Source of the DNA: CAXQZM01 sp965229645
GTDB lineage: Bacteria > Pseudomonadota > Alphaproteobacteria > UBA7985
Direction of reading: 5' to 3'
Assembly: GCA_965229645.1 (NCBI GenBank)
Contig: OZ245893.1
Coordinates: 496,001 to 560,000, forward strand
Length of the DNA: 64,000 bases
The position numbers and the translations under genes were made by a program. How positions within the stretch are numbered: the first letter of the stretch is position 1; every line of letters starts with the position of its first letter. Positions 7,897-17,445 of this stretch are shown here, one piece after another. Below the pieces are notes generated by a model. That model worked only from the letters and a program-made list of their open reading frames with translations, was not told the DNA's origin and searched no databases.

Positions 7897-9111
7897 ATGA
7901 GTTCTGCCTTGCCCCCGCACAGCAAACCCGACTTGGCTGACTTCGATTGGGCCGATCCGCTGAAGTTGACGGCGAGTTTGAGCGCGGAGGAACAGGCCCT
8001 CCAAGAGGCGACGGCGGCCTTTGCGGCGGAAAAGTTGGCGCCGCGCGTGACCGCGGCCTTCGCGAACGAAACGGTGGACCCTGACATTTTTGCGGAGATG
8101 GGGGCCATGGGACTGCTCGGCACCACCATCCCCGAAGCCTACGGCGGGCTCGGCGGGTCCTACGTCTCCTACGGGTTGGTCGCACGGGAGATTGAGCGCG
8201 TCGATAGCGGCTATCGTTCGATGATGTCGGTGCAATCCTCACTCGTCATGTACCCAATCTTTGCCTATGGGTCGCAGGCGCAACGGCAGAAGTACCTGCC
8301 CAAGCTCGCGCGTGGGGAATGGATCGGATGCTTTGGTTTGACCGAACCTGGGGCTGGGTCGGACCCTGCGGGGATGGCCACCCGCGCGGAGAAAACAGAT
8401 TCGGGCTATCGCTTGCACGGGTCAAAGATGTGGATTTCCAATTCCCCTATCGCCGATGTGTTCGTGGTTTGGGCCAAATCCGACGCCCATGGCGGCAGCA
8501 TCAAGGGCTTCGTCCTCGACAAGGGGTTGGCGGGGCTCAGCGCGCCGAAGATCGCGGGCAAGCTATCCTTGCGCGCCTCGGTAACGGGCGAGATCGTGCT
8601 CGACGGCGTTGAGGTGGGGGAGGACGCCTTGCTCGCCAACGTAGCTGGCCTCAAAGGACCGTTTGGGTGCTTGAACCGCGCGCGCTACGGCATCGCTTGG
8701 GGCGTCATGGGCGCGGCCGAGGCGTGCTGGCATACGGCGCGGCAATACACCCTGGACCGTCATCAATTCGGGAAACCTTTAGCGCAGACCCAGCTCGTGC
8801 AGCGCAAGTTGGCCGACATGCAAACCCAGATCGCCTACGGCCTGCAAGCAGCCTTACGCGTTGGGCGCTTGATGGACGAGGCGCAGGCGGCTCCGGAGAT
8901 GATTTCCCTGATCAAGCGCCAGAACTGCGGCCAGGCCTTGGCCGTGGCGCGGGAAGCACGCGACATGCTCGGCGGCAATGGCATCAGCCAGGACTTCCCG
9001 ATTTTCCGCCACATGGTCAACCTCGAGACGGTCAATACTTACGAGGGCACGCACGATGTCCATGCCCTGATCCTAGGGCGGGCGCAGACGGGTTTGCAGG
9101 CCTTCTTCTAA
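7897..9111 (+). CDS. gcdH: Glutaryl-CoA dehydrogenase (acyl-CoA dehydrogenase family)
   Basis: 404 residues, usual length. It converts glutaryl-CoA to crotonyl-CoA and CO2 with FAD, in lysine, tryptophan and benzoate degradation. Markers that separate GcdH from other acyl-CoA dehydrogenases are IPEAYGGLGGSYVSYGLVAREIERVDSGYRS, CFGLTEPGAGSDPAGM, GSKMWISNSPIADVFVVWAK and the catalytic-glutamate segment NTYEGTHDVHALILGRA (Glu about 383). It is followed after 10 nt by an FrhB-like gene, so the two are probably co-transcribed, and the flavoprotein needs an electron acceptor. Confidence 0.92.
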   Translation: MSSALPPHSKPDLADFDWADPLKLTASLSAEEQALQEATAAFAAEKLAPRVTAAFANETVDPDIFAEMGAMGLLGTTIPEAYGGLGGSYVSYGLVAREIERVDSGYRSMMSVQSSLVMYPIFAYGSQAQRQKYLPKLARGEWIGCFGLTEPGAGSDPAGMATRAEKTDSGYRLHGSKMWISNSPIADVFVVWAKSDAHGGSIKGFVLDKGLAGLSAPKIAGKLSLRASVTGEIVLDGVEVGEDALLANVAGLKGPFGCLNRARYGIAWGVMGAAEACWHTARQYTLDRHQFGKPLAQTQLVQRKLADMQTQIAYGLQAALRVGRLMDEAQAAPEMISLIKRQNCGQALAVAREARDMLGGNGISQDFPIFRHMVNLETVNTYEGTHDVHALILGRAQTGLQAFF

Positions 9112-9121
9112 GTTCTGACGG

Positions 9122-10354
9122 ATGTTTCATCTGGACCGCGTTGTTGCCGAGGGGCTTTGTACGGGCTGCGGCCTGTGCGCGGGCATCAGCGATCAGATCG
9201 ACATGCACGTGGCCAACAGCGGCTATGAGCGCCCAGTTGCCAGCGATCAGCCGCTTCCGACCGCGCTGCAAACCGTGCTGGCCGATGCGTGCCCTGGGGT
9301 TCATGTGCGCGGGCTGGATACCGACACCATTGCCGCTGCACCCCACCACGATGCGGTCTGGGGACCCTACGAGCGTCTGGTCAAGGCCCATGCTAGCGAT
9401 CCCGAGGTGCGCCATCGCGCCTCGACGGGCGGGGTTCTGACCGCCTTGGCGCAGTACCTGCTCGCGAGTGGGCGGGCGGCGTTCATTTTGCACGTTCGCG
9501 CTGGGGGGCGCGATCCTAGTTTTGGTCAAATGCACCTATCAACCGACCCCAAGCAGGTCCTCGACGGCGCAGGGTCGCGCTATGGCCCCGCGGCCCCCTT
9601 GGAGCGCATCGATCAAGTCCTCGACCGTGGTCAACCCTTCGCGTTCGTCGGCAAGCCCTGCGATATTTCGGCTCTGCGCGCCCTGGGCGACCACGACGCC
9701 CGCGTCGGGGAGTTGGTTGTGGCCTATCTGACCATGGTCTGCGGCGGGTACGGCCCGCCCCAATCGACCCATGCCTTCTTCGAACGCCTCGGAACCCATC
9801 GCGATCAGGTCGCCCAGGTACGCTACCGTGGCTACGGCTGCCCTGGGGCAACGCGGGTGCAAACCCACGAAGGCGAGGTTTTTGAGGCCAGCTATGAGGA
9901 TTTTTGGGGAACCGATTCCAGCATGTGGCAACTGCCCTGGCGCTGCAAAATTTGCCCCGACGGCATCGGCGACGGGGCAGACGTGGCCGCGGCGGACGAC
10001 TGGCCTGGTGCAACGCCAGATAGGGAGGCGGCGCAGTCCGACCCTGGAACCAACGCCGTCATCGTCCGCACCCAGGTGGGCGCGGCGCTGATGCAGGCGG
10101 CGGAGGCGGCGGGATTTCTGACGCTCGGTGCCGAGGTGACGCCTGCCTACATGACCTCGATCCAGCCGCATCAGATGCGCAAGAAATTCTCGGCCCTATC
10201 CCGTTGGCGGGGCTTGACCGAGGTTGGACGTCTGCAACCGCGGTCAACCAATTTGCGACTGGAAGACCTGACGGCACAGCTAAGCCGCGAACAAGCCGCC
10301 GAACAGATCGACGGCGTGAAGGTCCGCGTCGCGGCGGGTAGAGCGGTGGATTAG
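9122..10354 (+). CDS. FrhB-like coenzyme F420 hydrogenase/dehydrogenase beta-subunit family protein
   Basis: 410 residues. The N-terminus has a CTGCGLC cluster motif (about residues 14-20); RASTGGVLTALAQYLL, FVGKPCDISALRAL and CGGYGPPQSTHAFFERLG are hallmark segments of the FrhB N- and C-terminal domains; CKICPDGIGDGADVAAADDW adds further iron-sulfur cysteines. In methanogens FrhB reduces F420 with an Fe-S cluster and FAD. Proteobacterial relatives usually serve F420-independent, poorly known redox roles. It starts 10 nt after gcdH, which suggests a partner oxidoreductase for an acyl-CoA or related substrate, but that is only context. Confidence 0.82.
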   Translation: MFHLDRVVAEGLCTGCGLCAGISDQIDMHVANSGYERPVASDQPLPTALQTVLADACPGVHVRGLDTDTIAAAPHHDAVWGPYERLVKAHASDPEVRHRASTGGVLTALAQYLLASGRAAFILHVRAGGRDPSFGQMHLSTDPKQVLDGAGSRYGPAAPLERIDQVLDRGQPFAFVGKPCDISALRALGDHDARVGELVVAYLTMVCGGYGPPQSTHAFFERLGTHRDQVAQVRYRGYGCPGATRVQTHEGEVFEASYEDFWGTDSSMWQLPWRCKICPDGIGDGADVAAADDWPGATPDREAAQSDPGTNAVIVRTQVGAALMQAAEAAGFLTLGAEVTPAYMTSIQPHQMRKKFSALSRWRGLTEVGRLQPRSTNLRLEDLTAQLSREQAAEQIDGVKVRVAAGRAVD

Positions 10355-10618
10355 GGCCCAAGTCATGACTGGTGCCCAATCATGAACGCTATGTTGTCTT
10401 AGGAATCTCAGCATAAATCGCGCCCATACAACAGGGAAGTGAGGGGGTGGCAGATCAGGGACGAAAAGGATGTGCCCTTTATGGCTGGTATACGGGAGGT
10501 GTAGACGGCGTGTTGTGCAAGCGCCCTGGCTAGAACGCGCAGGGGCGGGATTTACCTTTGTCGGCAAGGGCGCTACTTAAGCGGGACCAGGTTCTATGAA
10601 CGAAAGGGAGCCCTCCCC

Positions 10619-12436
10619 ATGCCCCACCATCCCAACCCTCTTCCTTACACTGCGCCGCTTCGCGATATGAAGTTTGCCTTGCGCGAGCTTTGGGACGGCG
10701 ATTCGCTGCATTTGTTGCCAGGCCTGGAGGAGGCGACGCCCGACGTGATCGACGCGGTGTTGGAGGAAGGCGCGAAGTTTTGCGTTCAGGAGCTGCTGCC
10801 GATCAATCGCGATGGCGACGAACTCGGCTGCACTTGGGACAACGGCGTGGTACGCACGCCGCCAGGGTTTAAAGCCGCCTACGACAAATTTTGCGACGGC
10901 GGCTGGCAGGGCCTGTCGGTACCGCAGGCCCAGGGTGGGCAAGGCTTGCCCCATACGCTCGACCTGTTGTTCAACGAAATGGTGGTGTCCACCAATATGG
11001 CCTTTGGCATGTACCCTGGCCTGACCGCGGGCGCCATCAACGCGCTCATGGCCCATGCGCGCGAGGACTTGCGGCAGACCTACCTGCCAAAGATGGTGCA
11101 AGGGACTTGGTCGGGGACCATGTGCTTGACCGAACCGCACTGCGGCACGGACCTGGGCCTGATCCGCACCAAGGCCGAACCGCAGCCCGACGGCACCTAC
11201 GCGGTGACGGGGCAGAAAATCTTCATTTCCGCAGGAGAGCATGACCTGAGCGAGAATATCGTCCACCTCGTGCTCGCCAAGCTGCCCGACGCGCCCCCAG
11301 GGGTCAAAGGCATTTCCCTGTTCCTGGTTCCGAAGTTCCTGCCCGATTCCGACGGCAGCCCTGGTGCTCGTAACGCCGTCCAGTGTCCCCGAATTGAGGA
11401 AAAGATGGGGATTCACGGCAATGCTACGGCTGTTTTGGACTTCGATAAGGCCGTAGGCTTCCAGGTCGGGCAACCGCATAAGGGCCTTGAGGCCATGTTC
11501 GTCATGATGAACAGCGCGCGCTTGGGCGTTGGCATTCAAGGGCTCGGTATCGGGGAAGCAGCCTATCAGGCCGCCGTGGCTTACGCCAAAGACCGGCTGC
11601 AGATGCGCGCCCTCGGCGGCGCTAAGGCCCCCGAGAAGGCCGCCGACCCGATCCTGGTGCATCCCGATGTTCGGCGCATGCTCATGAAAATGAAAGCCCA
11701 TGTGGAGGGCAATCGTGCGCTCTCGACCTGGGTCTGCCTGGCCCTAGACAAGTCGTTTCATGCCCCAACCGCTGAAGAACGACGCGCTAATGACGATCTG
11801 GTCCAACTCATGACCCCGATTGTGAAGGCCTACTTTACCGATACCGCGCTGGCCTCGGCTTCAGATTCCGTCCAGGTCTTGGGCGGCCATGGCTACATAC
11901 GCGAATGGGGGCGGGAGCAGTTGTTGCGCGATGCCAAAATCGCCCAGATTTACGAGGGCACCAACGGCATTCAGGCGCTCGATCTGGTCGGCAGGAAGCT
12001 CAGCGCGCACTTTGGCCGCTACCTTAGGGCCTTCTTTCATCCCGTCGCCGAGTTTATCGAGGCAGAGCAGCAGACTCCTGAACTTAAGGCCTACGTTCCC
12101 GAACTCGCCAAGGCCTTTGCCATGCTCCAAGAAACAACGCAGTTTATCCTTATGAACGGCGCGCGCGACCCCGAAGAGGCAGGCGCGGCCGCGAGCGACT
12201 ACTTGCGCTTGTTCGCGCTCACCGCGCTCGCGTACCTTTGGGCCAAGACCGTCAAAGTCGCCGCCGCCGAGCCAGACGGCCCCGATGCGGCCTTTTACAA
12301 GGGCAAAATCATGACGGCGCAGTTCTTTTATCGGCGCATCCTCCCCGAAGTTTCAGCTTTGAGGAAGATGGTGCTGGCGGGCAAAGAAACGCTCATGCAG
12401 ATGCCCGAGGATTGGTTTGACCTTGAAGCGGCTTAA
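10619..12436 (+). CDS. Acyl-CoA dehydrogenase, DmdC type (3-methylmercaptopropionyl-CoA dehydrogenase-like)
   Basis: 605 residues, the long acyl-CoA dehydrogenase subclass with a C-terminal extension, as in DmdC and FadE5. Visible are WQGLSVPQAQGGQGLPHTL, TMCLTEPHCGTDLGLIRTKA, GQKIFISAGEHDLSENIVHLVLA, EEKMGIHGNATAVLDF and the catalytic-glutamate region AQIYEGTNGIQALDL. DmdC oxidises methylmercaptopropionyl-CoA to methylthioacryloyl-CoA in DMSP demethylation. The presence of dmdA and dmdB at 60.8-63.5 kb makes that role plausible, but close paralogues act on ordinary fatty acyl-CoAs, so the substrate is not proven. The start has GAAAGGGAG upstream. The 264 bp before it show no other feature. 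Confidence 0.82.
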   Translation: MPHHPNPLPYTAPLRDMKFALRELWDGDSLHLLPGLEEATPDVIDAVLEEGAKFCVQELLPINRDGDELGCTWDNGVVRTPPGFKAAYDKFCDGGWQGLSVPQAQGGQGLPHTLDLLFNEMVVSTNMAFGMYPGLTAGAINALMAHAREDLRQTYLPKMVQGTWSGTMCLTEPHCGTDLGLIRTKAEPQPDGTYAVTGQKIFISAGEHDLSENIVHLVLAKLPDAPPGVKGISLFLVPKFLPDSDGSPGARNAVQCPRIEEKMGIHGNATAVLDFDKAVGFQVGQPHKGLEAMFVMMNSARLGVGIQGLGIGEAAYQAAVAYAKDRLQMRALGGAKAPEKAADPILVHPDVRRMLMKMKAHVEGNRALSTWVCLALDKSFHAPTAEERRANDDLVQLMTPIVKAYFTDTALASASDSVQVLGGHGYIREWGREQLLRDAKIAQIYEGTNGIQALDLVGRKLSAHFGRYLRAFFHPVAEFIEAEQQTPELKAYVPELAKAFAMLQETTQFILMNGARDPEEAGAAASDYLRLFALTALAYLWAKTVKVAAAEPDGPDAAFYKGKIMTAQFFYRRILPEVSALRKMVLAGKETLMQMPEDWFDLEAA

Positions 12437-12539
12437 AGCGGAGTCCATGTCGATTGCAACAATCGACGCTGGGAACATCTGCGCCAGCAGGTCAGTCATC
12501 GTTTCCGCTGGTATATGGATGGAGTTCTGCGCAGGGACG

Positions 12540-12623
12540 TGGTGGAGGGGACTGGATTCGAACCAGTGTACCCGAAGGACCGGATTTACAGTCCGGCGCA
12601 TTTAACCGCTCTGCCACCCCTCC
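12540..12623 (-). tRNA. tRNA-Tyr (GUA)
   Basis: Minus-strand cloverleaf beginning GGAGGGGTGGCAGAGCGG, with anticodon GTA in GGACTGTAAATCC, a long variable arm as expected for bacterial tRNA-Tyr, T-loop GGTTCGAATCC, acceptor pairing GGAGGGG/CCCCTCC, discriminator A and an encoded CCA. 84 nt. Confidence 0.97.
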
Positions 12624-12719
12624 ACGTGCTTTTGCATGGCTTTACCCCTGCTAGAGCGCCCTAAACGCAAAGACCCCAGCGAAGTCAAGGCTTGCCGTGG
12701 GCCATCGCGAAAATAGGTT

Positions 12720-13502
12720 GTGCGGGTGAGCCCGCGCAAAAACCCTGACCCGCGTCTTTATCTTTACGGACTTCACGCCGTTCGGGCGGCCCTCGCGAAT
12801 CCGCACAGAAAGATCCTGAACCTTTTGGTGGCTTTGCCGCCCGATCACGCCAATCGAAAAATTCTAGAACAAGATCTGGCACAACATCCCAACCCGCCCC
12901 ACGTCAGCGAAACTGCGCGCGGGCATTTGGACAAGCTGGTCGGCAAAGAGGCGGTGCACCAGGGTCTGGCGGCGTTCGTCAAACCCCTGGCCAATCTGGA
13001 TCCGCGCGCGTTTTTGCGGGCGCGGACAGAGGCTTTGCCCGCCGTCGCGATCCTCGATCAAGTGACCGACCCGCACAATATCGGCGCCGTGCTTCGTTCC
13101 GCCGCCGCCTTCGGGATCGGCGCCCTTATGACGCCCGCGCGCCATACCCCGAGCGAATCTGGTCTGATCGCGCGGATCGCCAGTGGCGGCCTCGAGGTTG
13201 TGCCTTGGCTGCGCGTGCGCAACTTGGCCGACGCGTGTTTGGTCTTGCAAGAGTTTGGCTACCGCCTTTCTGGCTTGGCAAGCGATGGGCCGGGCTTGGT
13301 CCAGGCGTCCGCCTTCGCCGATCCTGCGCCCCAAGCTCTGATCTTCGGGGCCGAAGGGGAGGGGATGCGCCAGCGGACCCGCAGTCTGTGCGACCAAGTG
13401 CTGCGCCTGCCGACCCGCTCGCCCGTTTCGGACCTGAACGTTTCCAACGCTGCCGCCGTGACGTTTTTTGCGCTGCAGCAGGCCTGGGTCGCCGCGGAAT
13501 GA
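12720..13502 (+). CDS. rlmB: 23S rRNA (guanosine-2'-O)-methyltransferase, TrmH/SpoU family
   Basis: 260 residues from a GTG start. RlmB methylates G2251 of 23S rRNA with S-adenosylmethionine. The N-terminal substrate-binding domain (LYGLHAVRAALANPHRKI) is followed by the knotted SPOUT domain with its three motifs: DQVTDPHNIGAVLRSAAAFG, LIFGAEGEGMRQRTRSLCD and LPTRSPVSDLNVSNAAAVTFFAL. The gene sits between divergent tRNA-Tyr and downstream tRNA-Ser, a common alphaproteobacterial arrangement. Another SpoU-family target is possible, but RlmB is the best fit. Confidence 0.88.
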   Translation: MRVSPRKNPDPRLYLYGLHAVRAALANPHRKILNLLVALPPDHANRKILEQDLAQHPNPPHVSETARGHLDKLVGKEAVHQGLAAFVKPLANLDPRAFLRARTEALPAVAILDQVTDPHNIGAVLRSAAAFGIGALMTPARHTPSESGLIARIASGGLEVVPWLRVRNLADACLVLQEFGYRLSGLASDGPGLVQASAFADPAPQALIFGAEGEGMRQRTRSLCDQVLRLPTRSPVSDLNVSNAAAVTFFALQQAWVAAE

Positions 13503-13543
13503 GCCTTGCTTTGACCACCGAGAGTGCCTAGGGCAGCCCCGCT

Positions 13544-13633
13544 GGTGAGATGGCCGAGTGGCTTAAGGCGCACGCCTGGAACGCGTGTATAGGGGAAACT
13601 CTATCGTGGGTTCGAATCCCACTCTCACCGCCA
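13544..13633 (+). tRNA. tRNA-Ser (GGA)
   Basis: Starts GGTGAGATGGCCGAGTGG; anticodon GGA in the loop CCTGGAACG; long variable arm; T-loop GGTTCGAATCC; acceptor GGTGAGA pairs with TCTCACC; discriminator G and encoded CCA. 90 nt. An AT-rich islet begins directly downstream, so this gene may be an integration site, although no duplicated 3' end is visible. Confidence 0.97.
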
Positions 13634-13744
13634 TCGAGGTAAAGCGCCCATTCAAGCGCGAAGTACCCTTTATGGGGGTGACGGGTCAGAGACGTGAGGA
13701 CACCCAGTTCGGTGCAAATCAGGAGGGGAACCAAGAACGATAGT

Positions 13745-13969
13745 ATGAGTCTTGGCGCTGACCTATTTGTGGGTACCGCGTGGACTTTTGCCAGTCTGAA
13801 TTTTGATGGCCAGCTCGATTCTCCTTTCATTAAGGAATCTGCTTCCAAAGTTTTGGAAATCCCATTCGGCAGTGTGGGGCAGATAAAGTTGGTCAACATA
13901 TTCTGCTGGCTGAATGAGTATGCAGTATCTGGCGACGGAACAGAAAACCAACTAAAAACAACGCCTTAG
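13745..13969 (+). CDS. Small protein upstream of the DUF262 gene, unknown
   Basis: 74 residues (MSLGADLFVGTAWTFASLNF...). No family recognised and no signal peptide or membrane segment. The frame is open further upstream to a GTG at 13694, but a purine-rich GGAGGGG at about 13722 suits the ATG at 13745 better, with somewhat long spacing. It ends 11 nt before the DUF262 ATG, and its stop TAG lies within the AGGAGA that acts as that gene's ribosome-binding site, so the two are likely one transcript. Base composition is lower in GC than the host genes. It could be a small accessory of the nuclease or a remnant. Confidence 0.45.
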   Translation: MSLGADLFVGTAWTFASLNFDGQLDSPFIKESASKVLEIPFGSVGQIKLVNIFCWLNEYAVSGDGTENQLKTTP

Positions 13970-13980
13970 GAGAAATAGTT

Positions 13981-16359
13981 ATGGACGAACCAAAATCATT
14001 AGATAGCCTATTTAGAGAAAAGATATTCAGGATTCCTGATTATCAAAGGGGTTATGCTTGGCAAAAAAGCCAGCTCAAGGATTTTTGGGAAGACCTCATC
14101 AACCTGTCTGGTGACCGCTCGCATTATACTGGCGTTCTTACCCTGAAAGAAGTCGGCTCAAAAGAAGTCGCGGAAGCGGATAATGAATTTTGGCTGATAG
14201 ATGATCATTCATACAGGATATATCATGTCGTTGATGGCCAGCAACGCCTTACAACATTCGTGGTGTTCTTGCAGGCATTTATTGGCTTTGTGAAGAATCT
14301 AGACGGTAATGCAGATAAATCTGATCATGAAATATATATCACTGATAGCCTCAACTTAGAGGCCATTGTCAATAAATATTTATTCAAAACCAAACCTACT
14401 GGTGACCAGTATCGGACATATAAGTTTGGTTACACTGTCGACAATCCAAGTTACGAGTATCTTCGACACAAAATTTTCAACGAAGGCGGAACACCATCCA
14501 TTGAAGAGACCTTTTACACCCTGAACTTGCGCAACGCGAGGCACTATTTTTGTGAACAGTTGAGAGAACTCCATGCCCACGCCCGAATGACTGGCCTTCA
14601 AGAAATATACAAAAAATTGACCAAGCGCTTTCTGTTTAATGAGTATGTCATCAAGGACGAATTTGATGTATTTGTTGCTTTTGAAACAATGAACAATCGA
14701 GGAAAGCGTCTTTCTGACTTGGAACTTCTTAAAAATCGCCTCATTTATCTGACAACACTATATACCGATGAAGAACTTGACGCCGCTGAACGCAAAAGCC
14801 TTAGAGGCGCAATAAACGGGGCTTGGAAAGAAGTATATTATCAATTGGGTAGAAATGACAAGCGCCCACTAAATGATGATGACTTTCTAAGAGCTCATTG
14901 GATTATGTATTTTCAATACTCTCGAAAAAAGGGAAATGATTACATAAGATTCCTGCTTGATGAACAGTTCTCCCCGCAGAAGATTCATGAAAAAATTGAA
15001 CGTGAAGTAATGCTTGAAATGCCCGAGGAGCAACTTACCGATTCCGAGATAGATAATGCGAGTAGAGATGATGTCACTCCAGTTTATGTCACGAATTCAG
15101 AGGATGATTTCATAGATTTTGTGAACGCCAATACCAAGGTTGGCGCAGCAGGTAAGGGTTACATGCAGGCTATTCGAGGTCTAGAAGAAATGATCGGGGA
15201 GCCGATTTTTAACTTGCGCTCTTTGGATCAACTGAAGGTGTTAAAAATGCGACTCGCTAACAATGGCGATCTTCACGATTTTAATGTGAGGACGAATAAT
15301 AGGGCGACCGGTGCAGCGATTGGCAAGCTAATCGAATTTTGCAGCAGGGAATTAAAAAGCACTGATGTGAAAGAAGTGGCTCATTTACAGCCAGTTGAGA
15401 TCAGACAATACGTAGACGATTTAAAGGAATCAGCCGTTCATTGGTTCAATTCCTACTACCCCAATTTGGCTACTGGGCTATCAGATACAGAGAAAAACGC
15501 TATTGATCGATTAAACAGAATTGGTATGGGATATTTTCGTCCTCTCGTAATGTCGGTTTTTAAGAACGAGAGAAATTCTGAAGATAGAACAGATATTCTT
15601 GATCAAATTGAACGCTTTATCTTTATTGTTTTTCGGTTGTGTCAAACTCGTAGCAATTTCAAGGATAGCGAATTTTACAATGCATCACGCGAGCTCAATC
15701 GGGGTGAATTGACTCTTGATGACATAAAGAAAAAGCTAGATGTGGCTGCATCATCATACTTCCATGATGACAACACGCTCAATTCAGATTACTTCTACAA
15801 CTATCTTTACAAGAGATTCAACAGCGAAGGTAAAAGCGGATACTATGGTTGGCATGGCCTGCGTTACTTCCTGTATGAATATGAGCTCAATCTGCTCTCC
15901 CAAAGCAGACAGAGAAAAGTGGCATGGGAAGATCTGCTCAAAACGCCAAGGGATAAGGTTTCCATTGAGCATGTGTTTCCGCAAGCTCCTACCAAAGATT
16001 GGAGAGAGGTGTTCGCTGGGGTGGATGAAGACGACTACCCGCTATATAGTGGATCCATAGGAAACTTATTGGTTTTGTCAATGTCTATAAATAGCTCACT
16101 TCAGAATGATGATTTTGATGATAAGAAAAGACCGAAATTCAACGAATCAGGCGAGAAAATAAGAAATGGCTATTCAGACGGTTCTCACTCTGAGATTGAA
16201 GTTGCCCAGCATGATAAATGGACACCTGCGCACTTAGAGGAGCGCGGCCTGCGCCTGTTGAACTTCATGGAAGATAGGTGGCGCATGAAGTTTAAGAGTG
16301 AGGAAGTTAAAAAGTCGCTGCTTTTTCTCGAAAGAGAAAGTGGACATAGCGCTGGATGA
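13981..16359 (+). CDS. DUF262/DUF1524 (GmrSD-like) HNH nuclease-type protein
   Basis: 792 residues. The N-terminal DUF262 (ParB-like NTPase) signature is clear: IFRIPDYQRGYAWQKSQL and VVDGQQRLTTFVVFL, with FETMNNRGKRLSDLELLKNRL further on. The C-terminus carries a DUF1524 HNH-type domain, SIEHVFPQAP...GSIGNLLVLSMSINSSLQNDDF. Two-domain proteins of this kind include the type IV restriction enzyme GmrSD, which cuts glucosylated hydroxymethylcytosine DNA, and related anti-phage nucleases. The gene is strikingly AT-rich (many ATA, AGA, AAA codons) in a GC-rich chromosome and lies just after tRNA-Ser, so recent acquisition is likely. A strong AGGAGA precedes the ATG. Confidence 0.85.
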   Translation: MDEPKSLDSLFREKIFRIPDYQRGYAWQKSQLKDFWEDLINLSGDRSHYTGVLTLKEVGSKEVAEADNEFWLIDDHSYRIYHVVDGQQRLTTFVVFLQAFIGFVKNLDGNADKSDHEIYITDSLNLEAIVNKYLFKTKPTGDQYRTYKFGYTVDNPSYEYLRHKIFNEGGTPSIEETFYTLNLRNARHYFCEQLRELHAHARMTGLQEIYKKLTKRFLFNEYVIKDEFDVFVAFETMNNRGKRLSDLELLKNRLIYLTTLYTDEELDAAERKSLRGAINGAWKEVYYQLGRNDKRPLNDDDFLRAHWIMYFQYSRKKGNDYIRFLLDEQFSPQKIHEKIEREVMLEMPEEQLTDSEIDNASRDDVTPVYVTNSEDDFIDFVNANTKVGAAGKGYMQAIRGLEEMIGEPIFNLRSLDQLKVLKMRLANNGDLHDFNVRTNNRATGAAIGKLIEFCSRELKSTDVKEVAHLQPVEIRQYVDDLKESAVHWFNSYYPNLATGLSDTEKNAIDRLNRIGMGYFRPLVMSVFKNERNSEDRTDILDQIERFIFIVFRLCQTRSNFKDSEFYNASRELNRGELTLDDIKKKLDVAASSYFHDDNTLNSDYFYNYLYKRFNSEGKSGYYGWHGLRYFLYEYELNLLSQSRQRKVAWEDLLKTPRDKVSIEHVFPQAPTKDWREVFAGVDEDDYPLYSGSIGNLLVLSMSINSSLQNDDFDDKKRPKFNESGEKIRNGYSDGSHSEIEVAQHDKWTPAHLEERGLRLLNFMEDRWRMKFKSEEVKKSLLFLERESGHSAG

Positions 16360-16863
16360 TATACTTTCAATGAAGTACAAAAAGGATTCGAACGCGCGAT
16401 TGTTGTCATATTTCCGCCATGATAGTTGAAGTCATGACACGAGCGAAAATCAAGCCCGCACAAGTTGTTGTAACATAAAACTTGCTTTTCGCTAGTTCCT
16501 GGATCACAATTTTTTGTAACAATAGATGAGTGTAGAGAACTCAAGCCCAAACTGGTTTAAGACACTGCCATGGGTTCCCCGACGGCCTATTCTGACTGGC
16601 TTTGACTTCGCGATGACTAAGGGACATGGATGTCCATAGAGATGCGGTGAGTTGTCGGCGGATTCATGAACATTGAACCTTACGTGGGATCGTGCGGCCC
16701 TCATCACTCTAAACGCGCCGATGGGTGCCATCGCCAAAGTTGCTTGCTCGGTAGCATAACTTGGGTCGGCTTTGATCCTCAAGCTGAGGCGTGGTTCCGC
16801 GCGCTGACCAGAGATGTATAAAAGGCAACACAATATGGTATCTAAATCGGTGCGGAGGACGCA
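16360..16863. other. Gene-free interval in the islet
   Basis: 504 bp without a recognisable gene. A minus-strand open frame of 109 codons (16504-16833) matches nothing I know. GC content rises again in its right half, which may mark the edge of the AT-rich nuclease segment. No clear terminator or direct repeat is seen. Confidence 0.4.
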
Positions 16864-17445
16864 ATGAGTGACAGAAAATTGACTTGGAAAGACGTAAAAC
16901 GGGTTTTGGCAAAGATGGAAGGCCTACAATTCCTTACCTTATTGAAGGATCTCTATGGGCTGAGCGCCGAGAATAGAACTTTCATGCATGTGCGTTTCTT
17001 GAGTCATGGGCGCGGCGATGAGCATCTCGAACCCTACAAAACTCGTATCCGTGATACTGTATGCCCGCGCAAGCCGTGGGAACAGGATATTGATCTATCC
17101 GCAGGACTAAAGGCCATTCGCGAATTCAAGATGGCAACCAGCAACCTATCCGACTTATTAAGCCTGATGCTCTACTACGTCAGATGTGGCAACGATTTCA
17201 CCCTTAATTACGGTGACATGGAAGAGCATTTTTATAGAAGCATGGAGAACATGTTTGCGCGTATCGTCGAAGTATTGATCGAACAAGGCGACGCGACGCT
17301 CGTGTTAGAGTTTCTCCCAAAATTGGAAACCGAGGCCAGGCGCGTTGAGGATTTTGGTTGGGGTTATGGCGACAGTTTGATGGGATCGCTGATAGAACTA
17401 AGCGAGGCCTTTCCCGAGGTCAAGGGTGTCAATACCGACGCCTAG
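16864..17445 (+). CDS. DUF6155-like protein
   Basis: 193 residues from ATG with GGAGG seven nt upstream. The pattern of an N-terminal KLTWKDVKRVLAKMEGLQFLTLLKDLYGLSAENRTF, then KTRIRDTVCP, LKAIREFK, LLSLMLYYVRCGNDFTLNYGDMEEHFYRSMENMF and VEDFGWGYGDSLMGSL resembles the DUF6155 family, small cytoplasmic helical proteins of unknown role. The assignment is from memory of the pattern and is moderate. It lies in the same non-core islet as the DUF262 nuclease, 500 bp downstream and with less AT-rich composition, so a shared function is possible but not shown. Confidence 0.65.
   Translation: MSDRKLTWKDVKRVLAKMEGLQFLTLLKDLYGLSAENRTFMHVRFLSHGRGDEHLEPYKTRIRDTVCPRKPWEQDIDLSAGLKAIREFKMATSNLSDLLSLMLYYVRCGNDFTLNYGDMEEHFYRSMENMFARIVEVLIEQGDATLVLEFLPKLETEARRVEDFGWGYGDSLMGSLIELSEAFPEVKGVNTDA

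Noticed and set aside
16504..16833. 109-codon minus-strand frame in the islet
   Set aside because: No family match, no Shine-Dalgarno and no conserved-looking core; treated as non-coding.
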